From a bacterium (GTDB lineage Bacteria > Zixibacteria > MSB-5A5 > WJJR01): a stretch of DNA of 64,000 nt. The translations under genes and the position numbers were made by a program. Within the stretch, counting starts at the first letter, position 1; every line of letters starts with the position of its first letter. Below are positions 44,447 to 53,292 of the stretch, in pieces. The DNA is taken from the NCBI GenBank assembly GCA_021813505.1, contig JAKAKI010000018.1, positions 1 through 64,000 on the forward strand. Direction: 5' to 3'. The notes under the pieces are model-generated. The model was not told the DNA's origin. It saw nothing but the letters and a program-made list of their open reading frames with translations, and did no database searches.

Positions 44447-45592
44447 CTACGGCATCCGGTAGATCCGCAGTCCCAAATCTGTCGTCACGTAGAGCAACCC
44501 GGCGCTCACAACGCAATCGCGCACTTCAAGATTTGAATCTTCGCTGATGTCACTCCTGAGGCAGTTGAAGTCGCGATCGCAGACGATCAATCCCCGTCGT
44601 CCTCCGAATACGATTCTGTCGCCGGTCAGGCACGCAATCTGGGGACGGAAGCCCCTGTACCTGCCCTCTGCAAACACGGTGTCCAGGTCGACGGTTCGCA
44701 CGATACGGGGATCGGATACTTCGGAGACGTCGATCTGGGTCCAACTGTTCGATTCGGATCCATCGTCCCTGCAATACGACCACCCTCCGCCGACCAGAAC
44801 TGTCGTGCTGCAGATCGCGAGATTGGCGCCACCATCGTAGGGCAAAGGAATCGAATTGACAAGCCGCGCCTCACTGGCGAGGAGAACCCACAGTTCCGGA
44901 TTCTTGGGATCGCTGTCGCAGAACGCGACGGCAATCAGGTACTTTCCACAGAAACCCTTGCCCAACACATAGGTTTCGAACTCATCGGGCGGGCAGGACC
45001 CGTCCGAGAATCGCAGTGTATCCAAACAGAGAGGATTGGCTGGCGACCGGACATCGTATACGTTCTGCCCGGAGTAGCAAAGCGTCCTGCCGAGCCAAGC
45101 GGACACTCCCATACCGCGCGGCTCCTGGTTTCGCGCTGTGTGTATCTCACCGATTTGCTTTATGGATGACGGCGCCGAAACGTCGAAGATGCCGGTTCCC
45201 ATATTATCCTCGACGAAAAACCAGTTTCCCCATTTGGCGACCGGGCGGGAGACCCAGTATGCCGGATCGGCGCCCACCTCGGGCAGTGTGATTCCAGCCA
45301 TGCGAGGGCTGAGGGGATTGGCTATGTCTATGATGCAGACAGTCTCACTGTATCCGGCGATGTAGGCGTACCGCCCCTCCACAACAAGGCCGCCGCACTC
45401 ACCCAGGACCCACAGATTGGCCGAGGCGAGAAGTGCCAGTGCCGAATCGGCGCGAAAGATGCTATCGGCCTGCGAATCGAGCGGATTCGCCCCGTGATCC
45501 TTCCTGGAGCAGGAGGGTGATAGTTGCAGTGTCGCGACAAGCAATAAGAGCAAAGCGGCGGTGCCGGCTCCCCTCCGGGTCTTCTCACTCAT
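44447..45592 (-). CDS. Lipoprotein with LVIVD-like beta-propeller repeats
   Basis: A 381-residue predicted lipoprotein: LLLLLVATLQLSPSC gives a lipobox with the acylated Cys. Repeats of the type AYIAGYSETVCIIDIANPLSPR, WFFVEDNMGTGIFDVSAPSS and CYSGQNVYDVRSPANPL recur about every 45-60 residues, as in LVIVD proteins, which fold as beta-propellers at the cell surface. ATG 45592 has GAGGAGATC upstream; the frame runs open to 45763 without support. It is convergent with the kinase gene. Function unknown, probably adhesion or binding. Confidence 0.8.
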   Translation of the reverse strand: MSEKTRRGAGTAALLLLLVATLQLSPSCSRKDHGANPLDSQADSIFRADSALALLASANLWVLGECGGLVVEGRYAYIAGYSETVCIIDIANPLSPRMAGITLPEVGADPAYWVSRPVAKWGNWFFVEDNMGTGIFDVSAPSSIKQIGEIHTARNQEPRGMGVSAWLGRTLCYSGQNVYDVRSPANPLCLDTLRFSDGSCPPDEFETYVLGKGFCGKYLIAVAFCDSDPKNPELWVLLASEARLVNSIPLPYDGGANLAICSTTVLVGGGWSYCRDDGSESNSWTQIDVSEVSDPRIVRTVDLDTVFAEGRYRGFRPQIACLTGDRIVFGGRRGLIVCDRDFNCLRSDISEDSNLEVRDCVVSAGLLYVTTDLGLRIYRMP

Positions 45593-45804
45593 TGGATCTC
45601 CTCTCACGACGGCGACCGGGAATACGGTGAAACGAGATTCTCCGAAAGCACCACGCTGACACCCGTGTATCCATGGGAGGTTAGCCGGGAAGTTATTCCG
45701 GCGCCTCGCGGTATTCATCAGGTAATTACACACGGACAGATCAACTATTCCCAAAAAGTGCACCTGGGAGGCGGCCTGGAATCTCGTACGAAGCGGGGCG
45801 GGCG

Positions 45805-45843
45805 GAAAATCAAACCGCCCCGGTCGTCCGATGACCGGGGCGG
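45805..45843 (-). terminator. Rho-independent terminator of the SWIB gene
   Basis: CCGCCCCGGTC and GACCGGGGCGG (45815-45825 and 45833-45843) form a perfect 11-bp stem with a 7-base loop. On the minus strand it is followed by TTTGATTTT. It lies 43 bases after the stop of the SWIB gene. Confidence 0.85.
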
Positions 45844-45885
45844 CGTTGAGGCAAGTCCTTGCCTTGATACCGCGAGGAGTCGGGA

Positions 45886-46278
45886 CTACTTCAGATGCTT
45901 GGAGACCAGCTTGGTCATTTCGAACATCGACACCTGGGTGCGTCCGCCGAACACCACTTGCAGCTTGTCATCGGCGTTGATCATGGTGCGCTTCTTGGCA
46001 TCCTGGAGTCCGTTGCGCTTGATGTACGCCCAGAGCTTCTTGGTGACTTCGGTGCGCGGCATGGCGTTCATGCCCACGACCGCCGAAAGAGCTTCGGACG
46101 GCATCATGGGCTTCATGAAGGCCGGATTTGGTTTGCGCTTCGATTTGGCTTTGGGGGCGGCTTTCTTCTTGGGGGCCGCTTTCTTCTTTGGAGCGGCTTT
46201 TTTCTTCGGAGCCGCTTTCTTCTTGGCCGGTGCCTTCTTGGCTTTGGCCTTCTTCGCCGGTTTCTTCTTCATCGGCAT
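45886..46278 (-). CDS. SWIB-domain protein with histone-H1-like Lys/Ala/Pro tail
   Basis: A 130-residue basic protein. The first 55 residues are a low-complexity tail with a six-residue KKKAAP repeat, resembling histone H1 tails and bacterial H1-like proteins. Residues about 60-130 are a SWIB/MDM2-type domain (MPSEALSAVVG, VTKKLWAYIKRNGLQD, DDKLQVVFGG, MFEMTKLVSKHLK). Start ATG 46278 has GGGAGGCACC upstream. Similar SWIB proteins occur in chlamydiae and scattered bacteria. A nucleoid-associated role is likely from the charge. It is a single-gene unit with its own terminator. Confidence 0.88.
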   Translation of the reverse strand: MPMKKKPAKKAKAKKAPAKKKAAPKKKAAPKKKAAPKKKAAPKAKSKRKPNPAFMKPMMPSEALSAVVGMNAMPRTEVTKKLWAYIKRNGLQDAKKRTMINADDKLQVVFGGRTQVSMFEMTKLVSKHLK

Positions 46279-46726
46279 TGGTGCCTCCCGATTGGATAGA
46301 GGGTTGGTTGGTTCACTACGTTGGACGACATATGAAACTTCTGCTGGTTTCGCGTGCACGTAATGCGCATTCTCTTTTCGCCGCCATGTTCAATTTGTCA
46401 TAATGCGCCTGTGGCTCCCAGGGGGAAAGCCACAATTCACTCTGCGTCCTCGAACGGCCTCCCTGTCGATCGGTCTCGCTTCATAGGGCAAACGCCATCA
46501 TTTCACTCGTAGCATGGATATTCTACCGGGGGGCCGCAAGAAAAATCCGCGATTTCACCCATGAAATTAGCATTTTTTTCATAGGTGGGAGATCGCCGGT
46601 TACCTATGAGAAATCGGCGCGGGGGCGGTGGTGTCGGGCTCAGGGGCGGCCCGGCCGCACTCTGTGGGTGGTTGCCGCTTGAGTTTTCCCCCCGTTGGCT
46701 GTTGCATACCCCACGTCCGGTGACCT
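46279..46726. other. 448-base divergent intergenic region with inverted repeat
   Basis: No gene is seen. It separates the SWIB gene (minus) from the MFS gene (plus) and should contain both promoters. TGTGGCT/AGCCACA (about 46410-46434) forms a small hairpin. CATAGGT (46580-46586) and ACCTATG (46602-46608), flanked by T-rich and A-rich arms, form a second inverted repeat 120 bases before the MFS start. CCTATG recurs at the MFS start codon itself. Confidence 0.5.
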
Positions 46727-48199
46727 ATGCCAGTTCCCGAATCCTCAGTTCCACACCCGTCGGCGAAGGCTGTACCCCCCGCTAGCGGGGAGGCTTCCGA
46801 GGGTAATTCGGGCAACGCGGCTCTGGTGGCCCGTGGCTTGCGCCTGTCGGTCTATGATGCGTGTGCCTATGCGTTTATGATGGGTGTGGGCGAGTCTTAC
46901 TTCATCGCCTTCGCCATTTCCATAGGGGCAACAGCGGCCCAGATCGGGTACCTGACCACGGCGCCGCTCCTGGTGGGATCGGTCCTGCAACTCCTCTCCC
47001 CGGCGGCAATCCACGCTGTACGCTCGCGCCGCCGGCTGGTTCTGTGGTCGGCGGGACTCCAGGGATTGATCTACCTGCCTCTGGCATACCTGGCCTTCCG
47101 CTCCGGGACAGTAATGACTGCCAGCCCAGTTTGGATCCTGATCGCTCTGGCGGTCATCTACCATTCGGCCCTGCTGTTTTTGGCACCCGCCTGGCAGGCT
47201 TGGATGGGGGATTTGCTGGGAAGCGGGGATAAAGGGCACTACCTGGGGCGGCGGAACCGTGCCAGCGGGGCAGTCCAGTTTGTGGCGTTCTTTGCCACCG
47301 GCATCATCCTCAACCTCTCCGCTGCCCAGGGACGGGGCCGGACAGCCGCCTTTGCGGTCATGTTCATGCTCGCTTTTGTCGCCCGTGGGATTTCGATCGC
47401 ATTCCTGAAGAATCAATACGAACCACCGGCCTCATCATCCGAAGATGCCCAGTCGGCGCTCAGTTTGAAGGGGCTTGCGTTTCGGCCCGGCGAGCGCAAT
47501 TCGGCGGTGCTGATCGCCTATCTGGCGATGATGTACTTCTCGGTCTATATCTCGGTCCCCTTCTTTTCCCCCTACATGTTTCGGGGGCTCCAGTTCACCT
47601 ATCTGGATTACACGATTGTCTCGGCGGCGTCGATGCTCGCCAAGTTCACGATGATGCCGTTTTGGGGCCGGATGTGCGACCGGTATGGGGCGCGCAAAAT
47701 CCTGCTTTCGGCCGGTTCTTCGCTGGGGTTGATCCCGCTGCTGTGGTGTTTCATCCGGGAGCCGATGCTTTTGGCCACGGCGGAACTCTACTCCGGCGCG
47801 GCATGGGCGGCGTTCGAGTTGTCCTCGTTTTACTATCTCCTGGATGCGATCCCCCCGGAGAGGCGTCCGCGCCTTCTGGCGGTGTACCAGGCCATTAATG
47901 GAGTGGGGATCTTCCTCGGGATGAATCTGGGGGTGCTCATAGCATCCATGGGGACATTTCGGGGGACCAACCTGCTTCTGCCGATCCTTGTGTCCGCTCT
48001 GGCCCGTCTGACAATTACCATCGGATTCTGGCGGTACCTGCGCGAAGTGCGCCGTGTGGAGGAGATTCGGTACGATCAGGTCTTTCTCAAGGCGCTTTTG
48101 TGGGTGCCCACAACCGGGTTGATCTATTCGTGGGAGTATCTGCGCACCACCTTGCGGTGGCTGCCGACGTCGGTCCAGCCGGATCGGAAGAAGCAATAG
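46727..48199 (+). CDS. Major facilitator superfamily transporter
   Basis: A 490-residue inner-membrane protein with about twelve hydrophobic helices between residues 45 and 440. The loop FWGRMCDRYGARKILL near residue 310 is the MFS-type inter-domain motif (GxxxDRxGxR/K). An N-terminal 40-residue Ser/Pro-rich stretch is predicted cytoplasmic and may be partly an artefact of the start choice, as ATG 46727 has no clear ribosome site. The substrate is not evident. It precedes rpe by 149 bases but no functional link is visible. Confidence 0.85.
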   Translation: MPVPESSVPHPSAKAVPPASGEASEGNSGNAALVARGLRLSVYDACAYAFMMGVGESYFIAFAISIGATAAQIGYLTTAPLLVGSVLQLLSPAAIHAVRSRRRLVLWSAGLQGLIYLPLAYLAFRSGTVMTASPVWILIALAVIYHSALLFLAPAWQAWMGDLLGSGDKGHYLGRRNRASGAVQFVAFFATGIILNLSAAQGRGRTAAFAVMFMLAFVARGISIAFLKNQYEPPASSSEDAQSALSLKGLAFRPGERNSAVLIAYLAMMYFSVYISVPFFSPYMFRGLQFTYLDYTIVSAASMLAKFTMMPFWGRMCDRYGARKILLSAGSSLGLIPLLWCFIREPMLLATAELYSGAAWAAFELSSFYYLLDAIPPERRPRLLAVYQAINGVGIFLGMNLGVLIASMGTFRGTNLLLPILVSALARLTITIGFWRYLREVRRVEEIRYDQVFLKALLWVPTTGLIYSWEYLRTTLRWLPTSVQPDRKKQ

Positions 48200-48348
48200 G
48201 CCGTTTGAGACACCGGCCGGGAGATTCCACTGGCCGATGTCTGCCCGGGTGGGCAAATTCGATGTGAGTGGGAAGGGCTGCCAGGCCGGATGAACAACGC
48301 ATTCGACCGATGGCCCGTTCATACCATTAGATTGTATGAGGAGCAGGA

Positions 48349-48993
48349 ATGCCGAAAATCGCCGCGTCTGTTCTTTCCTGTGATTTTGCCCATCTGGAGG
48401 CCGATGTCCAGGCGGTTGTCGCCGCAGGTGCCGACTGGCTCCATGTCGACATAATGGATGGGCACTTTGTCCCCAACATCTCGTTTGGGCCGGACATCAC
48501 CGGGTATTTCAATCGCGCCACCGACACCTTTCTCGATGTCCACCTGATGCTGACCGAGCCGGGCCGGTATGCGGAGGCGTTTGTCCGGAATGGCGCAGAC
48601 AGCATCACCTTTCATGTGGAGGCGGTGCCGGAGCCACCGGAGTTGATCGAGCGAATTCGGGGTCTGGGGGTGCGGGTGGGTCTGTCGATCAATCCGGACA
48701 CGCCACTGGAGCGGGCGGTTCCATATCTTGGGGCGGTTGATCTTCTGTTGATCATGTCGGTTTTCCCTGGGTTTGGCGGCCAAAAGTACATAGAGACGAG
48801 CACCGAGAAGATTCGTCAGGCCCGCTCCGCAATTGATCGGGGCGGATTTCGATGCCTGCTTGAGGTCGATGGGGGTATCAACATCGGGACCTGCCGCAAG
48901 GTGGTCGAGGCTGGTGCCGATATTCTGGTTGTGGGCGCGGGACTCTTCAAAACCGAAGATTACGCCGCGACGATCAAGGCGTTGAAATCCTAA
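48349..48993 (+). CDS. rpe: Ribulose-phosphate 3-epimerase
   Basis: Interconverts ribulose 5-phosphate and xylulose 5-phosphate in the pentose-phosphate pathway. A 214-residue TIM barrel with SVLSCDFAHL at the start, metal ligand segment HVDIMDGHFVPNISFGP, LDVHLMLTEP, MSVFPGFGGQKYI and the phosphate-binding LEVDGGINIGT and GADILVVGAGLF. All expected catalytic residues are seen. GAGGAGCAGG lies directly before ATG 48349. The gene is 25 bases upstream of a phosphoglucose isomerase and probably co-transcribed with it. Confidence 0.97.
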   Translation: MPKIAASVLSCDFAHLEADVQAVVAAGADWLHVDIMDGHFVPNISFGPDITGYFNRATDTFLDVHLMLTEPGRYAEAFVRNGADSITFHVEAVPEPPELIERIRGLGVRVGLSINPDTPLERAVPYLGAVDLLLIMSVFPGFGGQKYIETSTEKIRQARSAIDRGGFRCLLEVDGGINIGTCRKVVEAGADILVVGAGLFKTEDYAATIKALKS

Positions 48994-49018
48994 TCAGTGA
49001 ATCCGCAGGGTATCCCAA

Positions 49019-50731
49019 ATGATGACAAGCGCAATTCAATCGGCCGAACAGACAATCACCGCTGGTGCGATCAAGACCGAGTTCACAGAGCTGCTGCGCC
49101 GGGCGCAGTCGGAGCGGCTGGCGGCTCGAATTGGCGCCGGGGAGGCGTCGGTTTGGTCATCTGATCCAGCCGTCAGGGAACTGGTCTCGGACCGGCTGGG
49201 CTGGCTGAACGTTGCCTCGGCGATGCAAGCGAATGTCGGGGATATTGAGCATTTCGCCGAGGGAGTCTTCGCGGATGGAATCCGTGATGTGGTGCTGCTG
49301 GGAATGGGAGGATCATCGCTCTGCCCGGCCGTCTTTGGGCAGATATTTCGGCGTTTGCCGGGGCGGGGCAAGTTCCTTGTCCTGGATTTGACCTCACCAT
49401 CGGCGGTGAAGCGGATCGAAAGGCAGATCGACATTGCGAACTGTCTCTTTGTCTCGGCCTCCAAGTCGGGCAAGACAGTTGAGACCAGATCCCATACCGA
49501 GTACTTCTGGGAGAAAGTCACCCGGGCGGTCGGTTCTCGGGCCAAGGAACGTTTTGTCGCGATTACCGATAAAGGCTCCGCGCTGGAGCAATTCGGCCGA
49601 GCGAAGCGTTTCCGCAGGGTATTCCTGAATCCGTCAGATATCGGAGGGCGGTACTCCGCGCTGTCGTACTTCGGTCTGGTTCCTGGGGCGCTGGCGGGAG
49701 TGCCGTTGCGGCCTCTCTTAGAATGTGCGGTCTCGGCACAGAGTGCCGGATTGGACTCCGATGTGTCGAATCCCGCAGTCGATTTGGGACTCTTGATCGG
49801 CTGTGCGGCTAAGGCTGGCCGGGACAAGCTCACGTTCATGGCCGCGCCGGTTTTGGGGCCGCTCGTGCCATGGATCGAGCAGTTGATCGCCGAATCGACA
49901 GGGAAGAATCAGACCGGCATTATTCCGATCGAAAACGAGCCTTTGGCCAGTGCCGAGCACTATGGACCCGACCGAGCTTTTGTGTTCTTCCGAATGGAAG
50001 GGAAGCCTGATCTGCACGAGGGATTGCGATCACAACTCATCCGTCTGGGTCATCCGGTGGTTGAGATATCACTGGCCGATACGACTCAGATCGGCGGCGA
50101 GTTTTTCCGCTGGGAGCTGGCGACAGCGGTGGCGGGATGGGTTCTTGGGGTTAATCCGTTTGATGAACCGAATGTCCAGGAATCCAAAGACAACACCCAA
50201 CGGGTGCTGGGGGATTTGGTTTCCGGGAAAACCTCGAGGCAGCAGAGTGGCATTGTTGCCGGAGAGGGATTTTCGATTCAGTCGGTTTCGCCGGCGACGC
50301 TCTCCAGCCAGGGTGATGCGCAGGGCATCATTCGGGGCTGGCTGAACGAGGCTCGGCAATGCGGGTACGTATCGATACTGGCGTTCACCGACGACACCGC
50401 CGAGACCGAAGCGGCACTGAGCAGCATGCGCCGGATTCTTGGCCAGCAGACTGGCCGCGCGACCCTGCGCGGCTACGGGCCCCGCTACCTTCATTCCATC
50501 GGCCAGCTTTACAAGGGTGGTCCCCAGAGCGGGGCATTCCTGGTGATCAGCAGCGATGAGTCCTCTGATGTGAGTATTCCCGGCGCGGATTACTCGTTTT
50601 CCATGCTGAAGATGGCACAAGCCATGGGTGACACCGAATCGCTGGTGACACGCGGGCGGCCGCTGGTTCATGTGCATCTGGCGAGTGACCAGGGCGGGAT
50701 GGAGAGTCTGATCGCGATGCTTGCGTTATAG
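49019..50731 (+). CDS. pgi: Glucose-6-phosphate isomerase (TAL-PGI-type SIS protein)
   Basis: A 570-residue SIS-domain isomerase. VVLLGMGGSSLCPAVFGQ and FVSASKSGKTVETRSHTEYF are the sugar-phosphate binding loops, and IGGEFFRWELATAVAGWVLGVNPFDEPNVQESK contains the conserved PGI C-terminal signature. It resembles the isomerase half of transaldolase-PGI fusion proteins more than classical Pgi, but no transaldolase domain is attached. It should interconvert glucose 6-phosphate and fructose 6-phosphate, next to rpe. The first 40 residues are variable; either ATG at 49019 or 49022 could start. Confidence 0.88.
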   Translation: MMTSAIQSAEQTITAGAIKTEFTELLRRAQSERLAARIGAGEASVWSSDPAVRELVSDRLGWLNVASAMQANVGDIEHFAEGVFADGIRDVVLLGMGGSSLCPAVFGQIFRRLPGRGKFLVLDLTSPSAVKRIERQIDIANCLFVSASKSGKTVETRSHTEYFWEKVTRAVGSRAKERFVAITDKGSALEQFGRAKRFRRVFLNPSDIGGRYSALSYFGLVPGALAGVPLRPLLECAVSAQSAGLDSDVSNPAVDLGLLIGCAAKAGRDKLTFMAAPVLGPLVPWIEQLIAESTGKNQTGIIPIENEPLASAEHYGPDRAFVFFRMEGKPDLHEGLRSQLIRLGHPVVEISLADTTQIGGEFFRWELATAVAGWVLGVNPFDEPNVQESKDNTQRVLGDLVSGKTSRQQSGIVAGEGFSIQSVSPATLSSQGDAQGIIRGWLNEARQCGYVSILAFTDDTAETEAALSSMRRILGQQTGRATLRGYGPRYLHSIGQLYKGGPQSGAFLVISSDESSDVSIPGADYSFSMLKMAQAMGDTESLVTRGRPLVHVHLASDQGGMESLIAMLAL

Positions 50732-50928
50732 TTCGGACGATCTAACCGAAAGCACTCCAAAATCGGTTGCCCCGGCCTATTTGGATTGCCCGTAGTCTAG
50801 CGGCCTAATCAACACCTCGATCTGCCTTACCTCGGCGTTTATTGGGAGCTACTTCGCGGATGCCCAGCCAGGCAGGATTTCGCTTCTCCCCTGTTTAGAG
50901 TACCCTGCTTTCGCGAGGGGCTTCGAGA

Positions 50929-52404
50929 GTGCGAACGCCTGACGAGGCGAAAGTGATTGATATCTTCACCCACTTCTACGAAGTTCGGGGAATAATGGCA
51001 AGGCGGCGGTCAACTACACACCCTGACTCGAGTTCTGGAACTCTCCTTCAAGAGAAACCGTGTCTCCCGAAGGTCCCTCCGGTCTTGACGAATGGGGACA
51101 GTAACAAGCTTTTCCAGGAAGATCGTGCGGGTCATGATTGGTATCGGTTTGTCCTCTCTTACCCGCCTCACCTGGTCCGTGAATACCTGACGGCATTCGG
51201 GCTGGGCGCAGGACAGCGCGTCCTTGATCCTTTCTGCGGGACCGGAACCACATTGGTTGAATGCAAGAAGTTGGGCATCGACAGCGTGGGGATAGAAGCC
51301 AATCCGATGGCGCACTTTGCCAGCTCCGTGAAGGTGGATTGGAATCCAGAACCTGGCCGACTGGTTAGAGATGCAGAACGAATTGCTGGAGAGGCGCTTA
51401 CGTATCTGGGGCATGAGGGGATTTCAGACGATCCTCTCCCTCTGTTTGCCAAGAATCATCCCCCGGACGTGACGTTGCGATCTCTTCCGGAGGCGGCTAA
51501 CCGCCTTCTCCTGGCGAACTCGATTAGCCCACTCCCATTGCACAAGACTCTCGTGTTGTTGGAGTTCATTCAAACAACTGGTACCGCTGAATGTCGACGC
51601 CACTATCTGCTGGCGCTGGCCAAATCGATTGTATTCACGTCGAGCAATCTTCGATTCGGACCGGAGGTTGGCTTAGGGAAGATAAAGCCCGACGCTGCGG
51701 TGGTCCAGCCCTGGCTCGAAGGTGTTCGCGGCATTGCCCGAGACCTGGAATCGCTTCGGGGCAGTTCAACGGCGGAATCGTCTGTTCTACTTGCCGATTC
51801 GCGCTCAGCGTCGAGTGCTCTTGAGAAGGGGTCGGTCGACGCAGTCATCACGTCCCCCCCATATCCCAATGAGAAGGACTATACCCGCACGACACGGCTG
51901 GAATCAGTCATCCTCGGATTTATTAATGACAAGGAGGAACTGCGGGCTTTGAAGCGCAATTTGGTGAGATCGAATACGCGCGGTGTTTACAAGGGGGATG
52001 ATGACGACAGTTGGGTGTCCAGCCACCTTGAAATCCAGGGAATCGCAGAGGAAATCGAGACTCGCCGCCTGCTCATGAGCAAGACTTCCGGCTTTGAACG
52101 GCTGTATGGGCGGGTTGCCAAGCTGTATTTTGGCGGAATGGCGCGCCACTTGGCAGATTTGCGCGGTGTGCTGCGCCCCGGTGCCAGGCTTGCCTATGTG
52201 GTCGGAGATCAGGCCTCTTACCTGCGAGTAATGATTCGCACGGGCGAGATACTTGGCAGGATCGCCCAGTCGTTGGGCTACGAACTGGTTACAATCGACC
52301 TCTTCCGTACGCGGTTGGCCACGGCCACCCGCGAGCAGCTTCGGGAAGAAGTCGTGGTGCTTCAATGGCCTGGCAAACCCCAAAGGCGTGGTCAGCAGGC
52401 CTGA
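50929..52404 (+). CDS. DNA methyltransferase (N4-cytosine or N6-adenine type), type II R-M
   Basis: A 491-residue S-adenosylmethionine-dependent DNA methylase. Motif I is LDPFCGTGTTLVECKKLG with IEANPMAHF after it (residues about 95-125). The catalytic motif IV is TSPPYPNEKDYTRT (about 307-320); the TSPPY form is common in N4-cytosine enzymes. Motif I precedes motif IV by about 200 residues, which may include the target-recognition region. The start is GTG 50929 or ATG 50995, neither strong. The overlapping/adjacent downstream gene has nuclease motifs, so the pair is probably a type II restriction-modification system. The recognition sequence is unknown. Confidence 0.88.
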   Translation: MRTPDEAKVIDIFTHFYEVRGIMARRRSTTHPDSSSGTLLQEKPCLPKVPPVLTNGDSNKLFQEDRAGHDWYRFVLSYPPHLVREYLTAFGLGAGQRVLDPFCGTGTTLVECKKLGIDSVGIEANPMAHFASSVKVDWNPEPGRLVRDAERIAGEALTYLGHEGISDDPLPLFAKNHPPDVTLRSLPEAANRLLLANSISPLPLHKTLVLLEFIQTTGTAECRRHYLLALAKSIVFTSSNLRFGPEVGLGKIKPDAAVVQPWLEGVRGIARDLESLRGSSTAESSVLLADSRSASSALEKGSVDAVITSPPYPNEKDYTRTTRLESVILGFINDKEELRALKRNLVRSNTRGVYKGDDDDSWVSSHLEIQGIAEEIETRRLLMSKTSGFERLYGRVAKLYFGGMARHLADLRGVLRPGARLAYVVGDQASYLRVMIRTGEILGRIAQSLGYELVTIDLFRTRLATATREQLREEVVVLQWPGKPQRRGQQA

Positions 52405-52436
52405 TCCCGAATGACATTAGCGGAGCATCCATTTCT

Positions 52437-53255
52437 ATGAAACCTCCACTTGAACCACCTTCAACCACACTTAATCGGTATGGGCAGATTATTGAAAGTG
52501 TCTTTCTGTCGCGGTACACTAAGGGAACCCGCGAGTTGCTCTTTGAGAGAGAAGACATCGAACGGGCTGCTGCCGGGCTGAAGATTCGCCTGCCCAAGAA
52601 CATCGGCGACGTCATCTACAGCTTTCGGTATCGAACGAGCCTGCCAAAGTCGGTGCGAACCAAGGCCCCAAAAGGGATGCAGTGGATCATCCGACCCGCT
52701 GGGCGGTCTCGCTACAAATTCGTTGCCACCCGAGAGTCCACGATTACTCCAACATCGAGGCTTGCGGAAACCAAGGTCCCTGATTCCACGCCGGGTGTGA
52801 TTGCGATGTACTCACTCAGCGATGAGCAGGCGTTGCTCGCCAGGCTTCGCTACAATCGCCTGGTCGATATTTTCACGGGAGTCGCCTGTTACTCCCTTCA
52901 GAATCATCTGAGAACCGCTGTGCCCGGTGTGGGGCAGGTCGAAACCGACGAGATCTATATCGGTGTTGACAAGCGAGGCGCGCATTACGTGTTCCCCGTC
53001 CAGGCGAAGGGCGGGAAGGACACGCTCAGTGTCGTGCAAATCGAGCAAGATATTTCCCTCTGCCATGCGAAGTTCCCGACTCTGATCTGCCGGCCGCTTG
53101 CCGCACAGTTCCTGAAGCAAGACCTCATCGCTCTATTCGAATTGGAAATGGGAGAGGATGAAGTCAAGATCGCGGCCGAGAAGCATTACCGTCTCGTACC
53201 ATCAGACGAGGTGACCGGCGCCGATCTTGCACTCTATCGATCCCGGCCAATGTGA
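52437..53255 (+). CDS. Probable type II restriction endonuclease (PD-(D/E)XK-like)
   Basis: A 272-residue protein with a candidate nuclease centre: ETDEIYIGVD (Asp171) followed by GAHYVFPVQAKGGKD (Gln189-x-Lys191). This fits the D-X(n)-(E/Q)-x-K pattern of PD-(D/E)XK enzymes. The basic N-terminal half (KSVRTKAPKGMQWIIRPAGRSRYKF) may contact DNA. ATG 52437 is preferred; an in-frame ATG at 52365 would overlap the methylase by 40 bases. Assignment rests on these motifs and on the methylase directly upstream; no named restriction enzyme is recognised. Confidence 0.72.
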   Translation: MKPPLEPPSTTLNRYGQIIESVFLSRYTKGTRELLFEREDIERAAAGLKIRLPKNIGDVIYSFRYRTSLPKSVRTKAPKGMQWIIRPAGRSRYKFVATRESTITPTSRLAETKVPDSTPGVIAMYSLSDEQALLARLRYNRLVDIFTGVACYSLQNHLRTAVPGVGQVETDEIYIGVDKRGAHYVFPVQAKGGKDTLSVVQIEQDISLCHAKFPTLICRPLAAQFLKQDLIALFELEMGEDEVKIAAEKHYRLVPSDEVTGADLALYRSRPM

Positions 53256-53292
53256 GCTTCCGGATTTGTGGGAAGCGAACCTCTCCGCGCCC

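Noticed and set aside
46128-46403. Plus-strand frames rich in Phe/Leu/Gly opposite the SWIB gene
   Set aside because: They are the reverse complement of the Lys/Ala/Pro repeat and not a membrane protein.
50786-50830. tRNA-like string GCCCGTAGTCTAGCGG
   Set aside because: It resembles a tRNA 5' end, but no matching anticodon arm, T-arm (GTTCGA) or acceptor 3' strand follows within 100 bases.
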